This document shows, in pieces, positions 1 to 5,030 of a stretch of 5,397 bases of DNA. This stretch comes from Alphaproteobacteria bacterium (GTDB lineage Bacteria; Pseudomonadota; Alphaproteobacteria; Puniceispirillales; Puniceispirillaceae). The translations under genes were made by a program, and so were the position numbers. The notes under the pieces were generated by a model. That model was not told the DNA's origin. It was given only the letters and a program-made list of their open reading frames with translations, and did no database searches. Position 1 is the first letter of the stretch; each line of letters begins with the position of its first letter. The stretch lies in NCBI GenBank assembly GCA_016780695.1, contig JADHLK010000105.1, forward strand, positions 1 through 5,397, given 5' to 3'.

Positions 1-1
1 G

Positions 2-424
2 GGGGAGGCGGCCATTACCGAAGCCGCGCGGCTGGCCGAAGCCCTTGATTTTATTCATGCCCTGCCAGACCAGTTCGACACGCCGGTCGGGGAAAAGGGG
101 GTGCGCCTGTCAGGCGGTCAGCGTCAGCGTCTGGCGATTGCGCGGGCGATTTTGCGAAACCCCTCGGTGCTGTTGCTGGATGAGGCCACCAGCGCGCTGG
201 ATTCGGTCTCTGAGGCGGCGGTTCAGTCAGCTTTGGCCAGTCTGATGCAGGGGCGCACCTCGCTGGTCATCGCCCACAGGCTGGCGACAGTTCTGGATGC
301 GGATCGGATTATCCTGCTGGATCAGGGCCGCATCATCGCCAGCGGCACGCATGAAGAATTGCTGGCTGATGAGCCGCTTTACCGGGATCTTGCCTTGCGC
401 CAGTTTCACCAGCCGGTTGCCTGA
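2..424 (+). CDS. ABC exporter ATP-binding domain, C-terminal part (gene cut by window start)
   Basis: This is the C-terminal 140 residues of an ABC transporter ATPase domain; the frame is open to the window edge. Visible in order are the signature motif LSGGQRQR (about residues 36-43 of the fragment), Walker B VLLLDE (56-61) with its catalytic Glu, the D-loop SALD (64-67) and the H-loop His in IAHRL (about 92). These are followed by the usual tail GRIIASGTHEELL. The upstream phrase ALPDQFDTPVGEKG is typical of MsbA/multidrug-type exporters, in which a membrane domain is fused in front of the ATPase. The family couples ATP hydrolysis to export of lipids, drugs or peptides across the inner membrane. 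The substrate cannot be read from this part, because the Walker A and membrane domain lie outside the window. The stop lies 10 nt from the stop of the convergent minus-strand operon. The family is certain; the exact subfamily is inferred. Confidence 0.95.
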   Translation, partial: GEAAITEAARLAEALDFIHALPDQFDTPVGEKGVRLSGGQRQRLAIARAILRNPSVLLLDEATSALDSVSEAAVQSALASLMQGRTSLVIAHRLATVLDADRIILLDQGRIIASGTHEELLADEPLYRDLALRQFHQPVA

Positions 425-441
425 AAAAAAAGCCTCAAGGC
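424..441 (-). terminator. Possible weak intrinsic terminator of the minus-strand operon
   Basis: On the minus strand GCCTTGAGGC is followed directly by eight T residues (A424-A431 on the + strand). The stem is only 3 bp with a TTGA loop, or 4 bp if GCCT further upstream pairs with AGGC. It overlaps the stop codon of the last operon gene. The U-tract is good and the hairpin is poor, so this is a tentative call. On the + strand no hairpin precedes a T-run, so termination of the ABC gene is not explained. Confidence 0.3.
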
Positions 442-1346
442 AGGCGCGGCCCGTAATACTGAATCGCGGTTTGATTATCACTGGCGGCAAATTGCCCGGC
501 GATAAAATCAGCCCGCGCCCCGGTCAGCATCCACTCGCCCAGCCCGGCCAGCGGCCTTGTTCCGGTCGGCAGGGTGAGGCTACCGCTGGTCTCCAGCAAG
601 GCGGCCTTGTCTGCTGATAGCGGGCTGGTCAGGTCAAAGCGGGTGGCCCCGTCACTGCTTTCACCGCTCAGCTGAAAAGTACCGGAGGTGAGGTTCAGGA
701 TAGCGCGCCCGCTGGTATTCTGGCTCAGCCAGCCTGCCGGTTGTCGCAGCATCAGCCTTTGATCCAGCTGCCAGACCAGACGGCTGTCAGCAGGCAGGCT
801 CACATCCTGCAGCTTCCAGACAGACAGGGCAGTGAACAGCCCGTCCAGCCGCTGCTCTGACACAGGCCTGATATAGACTGCCCGACCCTCCAGCCTTGGC
901 GGGCCGACATCAACCAGCAGCACCCGTTGCATATCAATCGCCCCGGCCTTGGCCAGCCAGAGAGCCAGCTGGTGATGCTGGCCGGGCGGTAAAGCTGGCT
1001 CGCCAGTGCCAGATGCCCCACCTGTCAGCCCACCTGTCAGCCCACCTGTTAGCCCACCTGTTAGCCCACCTGTCAGCTGGGTCAGAATATCACCGAAGAG
1101 CAGCTGCAGGGACTGGCGTTCTGCCGCATCCGGTTCAGCCCTTCCGGTTTCTGGTCTGGCACTATAGGGGGTGGCGGCCTCTGCCCGGCTGGATTTGGCA
1201 GCGGCAATCGGCGGCGCGGCTATCTCAGCCGGGCGGTTGGCCAGCTGCCAGTCAATCTCAGAAGGCCGGGCAAAGTCGGCCGGAAAGACTAGCAGCCATC
1301 CGGCGGAGACGAATATGCCGAGCGCCCTAGCGCGGCGGGCTGGCAT
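435..1346 (-). CDS. Unrecognised exported or membrane-anchored protein with LTGG repeats, third gene of motor operon
   Basis: I do not recognise this 303-residue protein. The N-terminus is basic (MPARRARA) followed by one hydrophobic stretch at about residues 9-22, which suggests a signal peptide or single membrane anchor. Residues 35-80 are Ala/Pro/Glu-rich and probably disordered. Residues 91-110 are five exact LTGG repeats followed by a Gly/Ser/Pro linker. From about residue 120 to the end the sequence alternates polar and hydrophobic residues with regular Gly and Thr/Ser (for example TSGRAILNLTSGTFQLSG), suggesting a beta-rich periplasmic domain. The start is an ATG with AGAGG seven bases upstream, and it lies 20 nt inside the end of the OmpA/MotB-like gene, so translation is probably coupled. 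Position suggests a role with the motor pair in the envelope, but that is inference. DUF2125-like or GspN-like proteins were considered and cannot be supported by eye. Confidence 0.8.
   Translation of the reverse strand: MPARRARALGIFVSAGWLLVFPADFARPSEIDWQLANRPAEIAAPPIAAAKSSRAEAATPYSARPETGRAEPDAAERQSLQLLFGDILTQLTGGLTGGLTGGLTGGLTGGASGTGEPALPPGQHHQLALWLAKAGAIDMQRVLLVDVGPPRLEGRAVYIRPVSEQRLDGLFTALSVWKLQDVSLPADSRLVWQLDQRLMLRQPAGWLSQNTSGRAILNLTSGTFQLSGESSDGATRFDLTSPLSADKAALLETSGSLTLPTGTRPLAGLGEWMLTGARADFIAGQFAASDNQTAIQYYGPRLP
1017..1076. repeat. Five tandem 12-bp units (coding minisatellite)
   Basis: Five head-to-tail copies of CCCACCTGTYAG fill 60 bp without gaps. The only variable base is the tenth of each unit, which reads C, C, T, T, C across the array. 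On the minus strand each unit is CTR ACA GGT GGG, encoding Leu-Thr-Gly-Gly, and the variable base is synonymous (CTG/CTA). Because the unit is a multiple of three, gain or loss of copies by slippage would lengthen or shorten the linker without breaking the frame. Confidence 0.95.
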
Positions 1347-2589
1347 TGGCCAGCCTCTGGGTTAGCTTTAATTCAATGCGGCGGTTTTTCTGCCGCGCGG
1401 CCAGCGTATCGGCCCGGTCTATCGGCTGAAATTCACCATAGCCGGTCGCCGCCAGCCGGTTCGCTGGCACCCCTTGCTCAATCAGGAAACGCACCACCGA
1501 CATGGCGCGCTCGGTGGATAGGTCCCAATTATCGGTATAGCGCCCGCTGACCGGCACTGTATCAGTATGGCCATCGACCTGCAGCACCCAGGGCACATCT
1601 TCTGGAATTTCATCGGCAATATCCAGCAAGGCTGTACCAATATCAGCCAGCTGGGCCTGTCCGGCCGGGTTGATACGCGCCTGCCCCGGGGCGAACAGCA
1701 CCTCGGACTGAAAGACAAACCGGTCGCCGACAATCTGAATATCAGTTCGCTGTAAGAGAATATCCCGCAGCTGGGCAAAAAATTCTGAGCGGATCAGCTG
1801 CAATTCCTGCACCCGGTTGGCCAGCGCGGCATTCAGCTTTTCGCCCAGCGCAGCGAGTGCAACCTTATCTTCTGCCGCCTGTTTTTCCTTTTCCGCCAGC
1901 AAGCGCTGCAACGCCTCCAGCTCATTACGCAAGGCCAGGCTGGCCGCGATTAGCCGGTCAATCTCCGCCTTGGCTTCCAGCGTTGCATTATTGGCAGTGG
2001 CCAGCGCGTCCTGTTTTTCCTGCAAGCTCTCCTGCTGGCTGGCAATCAGCGCGGCGCGCTGGGCGAGCAGGGCGGTTTTCTCAGTGATTTCAGCCTGCTG
2101 ACCGGCAAGGCTGGTCTGCATTTCTGCCAGCCTTTCGCGCAGCCCCTCAGCGGTTCCGCGCATCGCCTCCAGATCGCCTGTCAGCTTGTCCCGTTCGCCG
2201 GTCATGCTGGCCAGCTGGCTGGTCAGCCTGTCCTTTTCCTGTTGGCTGGCTAACAGGCTGGTCCGCAGCCCGGCCAGCTCAGCTGCCAGCGCATCACGCC
2301 TTTCGCCCAGCTGTTCCATTTCCAGACCCAGCGCGGCCAGCTCACTGCTGAGCGCGGCATTTTCCTCGCGCTCCAGATTGAGCAGCCCGGTCAGCGCAGA
2401 CAGCTCTGCGCGCAGCCGCGAGAGCGAGGCATCCTGACCCGATACACGCCAGGACAGATTGGCCTGAATCAGCACAAAGACCATCAGCACAAAGACAAAA
2501 ACCATCAACAGGCTGGCCAGCGCATCGACAAAGCCGGGCCAGGTTACATCGGCGGGCCTGCCTCTGGTTCCAAGGCGGGAGAGTGCCAT
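1327..2589 (-). CDS. OmpA/MotB-like peptidoglycan-binding protein with long coiled coil (motor stator partner)
   Basis: This is a 420-residue partner of the upstream MotA/ExbB-like protein. A short cytoplasmic N-terminus leads into one membrane helix, residues about 20-42 (WPGFVDALASLLMVFVFVLM). Asp22 sits in the place of the ion-binding Asp of MotB/TolR/ExbD. Residues about 45-265 form a very long Leu/Ala/Glu/Gln heptad-rich coiled coil. From about 290 follows an OmpA-type domain with VDGHTDTVP (338-346), NWDLSTERA, GYGEFQP and the terminal QKNRRIEL, the residues that bind diaminopimelate in peptidoglycan. The phrase IVGDRFVFQSEVLF marks an alphaproteobacterial family I know only as 'peptidoglycan-binding protein' beside an ExbB-like gene. 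I chose the ATG at 2589, whose first base overlaps the preceding TGA; an in-frame TTG immediately upstream (2592) would add one residue. The predicted role is a PMF-driven stator anchored to the cell wall; the process it powers is not known to me. Confidence 0.92.
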   Translation of the reverse strand: MALSRLGTRGRPADVTWPGFVDALASLLMVFVFVLMVFVLIQANLSWRVSGQDASLSRLRAELSALTGLLNLEREENAALSSELAALGLEMEQLGERRDALAAELAGLRTSLLASQQEKDRLTSQLASMTGERDKLTGDLEAMRGTAEGLRERLAEMQTSLAGQQAEITEKTALLAQRAALIASQQESLQEKQDALATANNATLEAKAEIDRLIAASLALRNELEALQRLLAEKEKQAAEDKVALAALGEKLNAALANRVQELQLIRSEFFAQLRDILLQRTDIQIVGDRFVFQSEVLFAPGQARINPAGQAQLADIGTALLDIADEIPEDVPWVLQVDGHTDTVPVSGRYTDNWDLSTERAMSVVRFLIEQGVPANRLAATGYGEFQPIDRADTLAARQKNRRIELKLTQRLANASPPR

Positions 2590-3638
2590 CAACCCGTGCC
2601 TTTCCCAGAGCGTTCCGTGGCCTGCATCACCGCTTTTGACAAAGCCCTAATCTCAGCAGTCAGCCCGTCTGACAGTTTGCTGTGCGAGCTGGCCAGCGTA
2701 TCCGACAGGGTTTCGATACGCGCCCCCAGCTGGGCCAGCTGCTCACGCAAGCGGCGATCATCACCTATCTGTTCAGCGAGGCTGGCCAGCGTCATATTCA
2801 GCTGGCTGAGCTGGGCGGTTGTTTTCTGCCGATCTGCCTCTGAGCGTTCCATTGACTGGGCAAGGGCCAGCATCGCCCGCGCGCCTTCCTCAGACAAGCC
2901 GGAGGCCAGCGCCTCAGAACCGCCAGTTCCGCCTTTTTCAGAAATGTCATTATAGCGGGCAAAGGCGGACAGCCAATCTTCGACCTCATTGAAAAACCGG
3001 CCCATCGCCTGACCCAGCTGCAAATCAAGAAAGCCCAGCAACAGGCTGCCAGCCAGCCCGAAAAGAGAGGAGGAAAAAGCGGTTGCCATGCCAGCCAGCG
3101 GCGCATCCAGCCCGCCGCGCAGCTGTTGCATCATCTGGTTCAGATCGGCTGAATTCATATCCAACCCTTCCACCACCCCGACGACAGCGGCGATGGTCTG
3201 GAGCAGACCCCAAAAAGTGCCCAGCAGGCCGAGGAAAATCAACAGCCCTATCATATAGCGGGAAATCTCGCGCCCCTCATCAAGGCGGGCCGCTACCCCA
3301 TCCAGCACTGAGCGCAAGGAGAGGGCCGAGAGCAGGCGGTCGCTGCGGGAATCCGCCAGCATCACATTAACCGTTGCCAGCACCACCGGCTTGCGGCCGG
3401 TCGGGTTCAGCGTTTTCGTGCGCTGAATATCGGCCAGCCAGGCCACCTCCGGGCTGAGCCGCAACACCTGTCGGAAATTATAGACAATGCCGATCAGGCC
3501 GGTCGCCACAATCACCCCATTGAGAAACGGATTGCCCATAAAGGCGGCGGCCAGCTGCTGCCAGAACAGGGCGGCCAGCCCCAGCACCGCCAGCACCACA
3601 ATTCCCATTCTGATCAGAAAAACCCTCGGATCTGTCAT
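2589..3638 (-). CDS. MotA/TolQ/ExbB-family proton channel protein with C-terminal coiled coil
   Basis: This 349-residue inner-membrane protein is the ion-channel half of the motor pair. Membrane helices are visible at about residues 10-30, 36-56, 128-154 (MIGLLIFLGLLGTFWGLLQT) and 183-207 (AFSSSLFGLAGSLLLGFLDL). The last two carry the MotA/TolQ/ExbB signature, with GTFWGL and the small-residue-rich AGMATAFSSSLFGLAG. A cytoplasmic loop lies between helices 2 and 3. After helix 4, residues about 250-342 form a Leu/Ala/Gln/Arg-rich coiled coil that is absent from standard TolQ or ExbB. The ATG at 3638 is preferred because MTDPRVFLIRMG leads directly into helix 1 and GGGACGGGG precedes it. An in-frame ATG at 3695 would add 19 residues and has no good ribosome site. 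The downstream partner gene overlaps by one base, typical of subunits made in a fixed ratio. Its closest relatives are the conserved alphaproteobacterial 'biopolymer transporter ExbB' annotations rather than flagellar MotA. Confidence 0.92.
   Translation of the reverse strand: MTDPRVFLIRMGIVVLAVLGLAALFWQQLAAAFMGNPFLNGVIVATGLIGIVYNFRQVLRLSPEVAWLADIQRTKTLNPTGRKPVVLATVNVMLADSRSDRLLSALSLRSVLDGVAARLDEGREISRYMIGLLIFLGLLGTFWGLLQTIAAVVGVVEGLDMNSADLNQMMQQLRGGLDAPLAGMATAFSSSLFGLAGSLLLGFLDLQLGQAMGRFFNEVEDWLSAFARYNDISEKGGTGGSEALASGLSEEGARAMLALAQSMERSEADRQKTTAQLSQLNMTLASLAEQIGDDRRLREQLAQLGARIETLSDTLASSHSKLSDGLTAEIRALSKAVMQATERSGKGTG
2599..2606 (-). promoter_or_regulatory. Ribosome binding site for the OmpA/MotB-like gene
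   Basis: GGGAAAGG on the minus strand lies 9 bases before the ATG at 2589 and 6 before the in-frame TTG at 2592. It is inside the end of the preceding gene. Both spacings are workable, so it supports initiation here but does not by itself exclude the TTG. The start-stop overlap TGATG also allows re-initiation by ribosomes ending the MotA-like gene. Confidence 0.55.
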
Positions 3639-3680
3639 TATCCCCGTCCCAAACTGCCCGGTTATTCCTAAAATATATCC

Positions 3681-3700
3681 CTGCCAGCAAAGCATGGCAG
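3681..3700. repeat. 6-bp inverted repeat, 8-base loop, in motor-operon leader
   Basis: CTGCCA (3681-3686) and TGGCAG (3695-3700) are perfect inverted copies separated by eight bases. The dyad lies about 45-60 bases upstream of the preferred ATG of the MotA-like gene, just downstream of a possible -10 element. It could be an operator half-site pair or a 5' leader hairpin. It also overlaps the alternative upstream ATG at 3695. Confidence 0.45.
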
Positions 3701-3757
3701 GATTATGGCACGGGGGAAAGGGGGGAAATGACCGCGGCTATATCCGGGCGAGGCGGT

Positions 3758-3774
3758 AACCTTTTTTTAAGGTT
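3758..3774. repeat. AACCTT-T5-AAGGTT inverted repeat upstream of ScoMcrA-head gene
   Basis: This perfect 6-bp dyad with a five-T centre lies 40 bases before the ATG at 3814. It is A/T-rich within a GC-rich region. It could be an operator or a weak leader hairpin. The run GTTTTG after it is too short to make a convincing terminator. Confidence 0.45.
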
Positions 3775-3802
3775 GTTTTGCTAAGCTGCTTCCTGAAAAA
3801 GG

Positions 3803-3808
3803 GGAGGT
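3803..3808 (+). promoter_or_regulatory. Strong ribosome binding site fixing the start at 3814
   Basis: GGAGGT, a near-perfect Shine-Dalgarno core, lies five bases before the ATG at 3814. It decides the start against the upstream in-frame TTG at 3778, which would place this site inside the coding region and has no ribosome site of its own. Confidence 0.85.
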
Positions 3809-3813
3809 GGGCA

Positions 3814-4347
3814 ATGTCAAAAACAGTCTGGAGCCGGGATGAATATATCCTGTTGCTGGATCTGTATAAGCGGCTCGCACCGCGCCGTGCCTTTCCGCAG
3901 ACGCTGCCAGAAGTGATCGCTCTTAGCCGGGATTTGCGCCAGATGAACCCGGCGGCGGTGCGTCTTTTTGCCAAACATCGCAACCCGGCCGGGGTGTCCT
4001 TTTATCTGGCCAGAATGATGGCGCATGATCCGAATGCGATCGGTATTGGCATAAAGGAGAAGGAGTCCACTTCCGGCTATCAGCTGCGCGCTGCGGTCTT
4101 TCGCGACTTTTTTGTAAATGAGGTGGCTCTGGCCGCGGAAATCGCCCGTATCCGCTCGGCCTATAATCTGGATCAGCCGATCAGGCCGCAATGGGCGGCC
4201 TATCAGGAACAGCCAGACAGGCCCGCCGAGTCTCTTGCGCCCCGCCCGATAGTGAGCGAGCCAGCCGCCGAACCCCTTGGCAAAGCACGCACAGGCTGGC
4301 GCAAATGGCTTTATCAGCTGCTGATGAAACTAGCCCAGAGATTATGA
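3814..4347 (+). CDS. Stand-alone ScoMcrA-like N-terminal head domain protein (no HNH nuclease domain)
   Basis: This 177-residue soluble protein has a first 115 residues that resemble the N-terminal head domain of ScoMcrA-type HNH endonucleases, which act on modified DNA. Visible landmarks are W6-S-R-D-E with LLLDLY (about 13-18), PEVIALS (32-38), the diagnostic RNPAGVSFYLARMMAHDP (56-73) with GIGIKEKE after it, and VFRDFFVNEVALAAEIARIR (95-114). In the full-length nucleases this block is followed by further DNA-recognition and HNH domains. Here it is followed instead by a Pro/Glu-rich linker (about 120-155) and a basic amphipathic end, KARTGWRKWLYQLLMKLAQRL trimmed to its core WRKWLYQLL (162-170). 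No catalytic HNH residues are present, so it is probably a DNA-binding or protein-binding factor rather than a nuclease. The start is set by GGAGGT at good spacing. It diverges from the motor operon and ends 11 bases from the convergent neighbour. Family assignment is from memory of the motif pattern. Confidence 0.75.
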   Translation: MSKTVWSRDEYILLLDLYKRLAPRRAFPQTLPEVIALSRDLRQMNPAAVRLFAKHRNPAGVSFYLARMMAHDPNAIGIGIKEKESTSGYQLRAAVFRDFFVNEVALAAEIARIRSAYNLDQPIRPQWAAYQEQPDRPAESLAPRPIVSEPAAEPLGKARTGWRKWLYQLLMKLAQRL

Positions 4348-4358
4348 GGGGGATAAAT

Positions 4359-5030
4359 TCACCACAGCCAGACAAGGCGCAGGCTGGCGGCCTGGCGGCT
4401 GGTGCGGGTGATATGGGCGGGGCCGGAATTGGCCCAGGGTAGGCCAGTTCCGCAATGAAAATCGCGGCCGGTGGCATCATAACAGGCGCGCTCAGATATG
4501 CCGCCGCCCCGGTCGATCAGCCCGTCCAGCCGCATTTGCCAGACCAGCTGGCGATGCCGCCCCTGTAGCGCCGCGCCGAGGGTCAGGCGCGGGCGGGTGG
4601 TGAATTTCGCACTGTCAAAGCCATTATCATAGGCAAAGGGCAGAATGAGATTGAACGGCCCGTTCCAGAACCCGCCCGCAGCCGCCCGCCCGCCCGCTTG
4701 CTCAGCCGCCTGCCTGGCCGCACGGCCCGGCAGCGCCAGCCCGAACAGCTGCAGCTCGCCAGATAGGTAAAGCGGCCTGCGCCGGTTCTGATAGAGGTGG
4801 CTGGCATCATAAAAGCGGCCATTGGCTGCGGTGAAATGGCCGGACCAGACGGCACTCTGGGTATAGAGATTGCCCGCGCCGGTCAGCCGCAGCTGCCAGT
4901 CCGCCGCCGCCGCGATGCCCAGCCAGAGGATCAGCCCCAGCCAGAGCAGGGTGGCAAAGAGCCAGCCCGCCATCTGCCTGCGCTTTCGTCTGGCCTGCTG
5001 CTGGCCTGCTGGCGTTTTGGGGCGGCTCAA
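4359..5030 (-). CDS. Small secreted protein of unknown function, coupled to the S8 protease gene
   Basis: This 223-residue protein is not one I recognise. The N-terminus is a clear signal peptide: a basic region ARRKRRQ (13-19), a hydrophobic core about 22-40 and a likely cleavage after AAAA before DWQL (about residue 43). The mature part has short amphipathic, beta-strand-like stretches rich in Trp, Tyr and Leu, an Ala/Gly/Arg low-complexity segment at about 103-120, and two cysteines (C183 and C193, separated by nine residues) that could form a disulfide in the periplasm. It ends in RLVWLW, and a terminal aromatic residue is a feature of outer-membrane barrel proteins, so an outer-membrane or surface location is possible. 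The TTG start overlaps the stop of the protease gene by 4 nt (TTGA), with GGAAGAGG about 10 bases upstream. An ATG at residue 20 would lose the basic region. The tight coupling suggests a partner, substrate or chaperone of the protease. Confidence 0.75.
   Translation of the reverse strand: MSRPKTPAGQQQARRKRRQMAGWLFATLLWLGLILWLGIAAAADWQLRLTGAGNLYTQSAVWSGHFTAANGRFYDASHLYQNRRRPLYLSGELQLFGLALPGRAARQAAEQAGGRAAAGGFWNGPFNLILPFAYDNGFDSAKFTTRPRLTLGAALQGRHRQLVWQMRLDGLIDRGGGISERACYDATGRDFHCGTGLPWANSGPAHITRTSRQAASLRLVWLW

Larger units (their letters stand above)
3639..3813. promoter_or_regulatory. Divergent intergenic region between motor operon and ScoMcrA-head gene
   Basis: These 175 bases separate the two divergent starts and must hold both promoters. 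On the minus strand CATAAT (3702-3707) resembles a -10 element for the motor operon, but no convincing -35 is found 17 bases upstream. For the + gene I see no hexamer pair I would defend. Two dyads (3681-3700 and 3758-3774) and a direct repeat of GGGGGAAA (3712-3719 and 3721-3728, inside a G-rich run) are candidate protein-binding or structural sites. A shared regulator acting on both genes is possible but not shown. Confidence 0.5.

Noticed and set aside
1017..1076. CRISPR-like array
   Set aside because: Units are 12 bp, directly adjacent without spacers, and encode in-frame LTGG in a good gene.
896..1330. Plus-strand frame with HLSAHL repeats
   Set aside because: It is antisense to the LTGG gene; the repeat is the same minisatellite read in the other direction, with no ribosome site or family match.
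435..1346. DUF2125 or GspN-type assignment of the third operon gene
   Set aside because: Only a general beta-rich pattern is shared; no diagnostic motif can be seen by eye.
1817..2437. Plus-strand Ala/Ser-rich frames opposite the coiled coil
   Set aside because: Low-complexity shadows created by Leu/Ala/Glu codons on the minus strand.
1327..3638. Zorya ZorA/ZorB anti-phage motor
   Set aside because: Architecture is similar, but the sequences carry phrases of the conserved alphaproteobacterial ExbB-like/peptidoglycan-binding pair, and no ZorC, ZorD or ZorE gene is present in the window.
1327..3638. Flagellar MotA/MotB or Tol-Pal TolQ/TolR
   Set aside because: No flagellar or tol/pal neighbours; both proteins have extra coiled coils, and the third gene is not TolA, TolB or Pal.
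3758..3780. Rho-independent terminator in the divergent region
   Set aside because: The stem is A/T-rich, the T-run lies in the loop rather than after the stem, and no gene ends upstream.
4670..4697. CCCG tetranucleotide repeats as a phase-variation switch
   Set aside because: Only two and three adjacent copies are present, too few for efficient slippage; explained by Ala/Gly/Arg-rich coding in GC-rich DNA.
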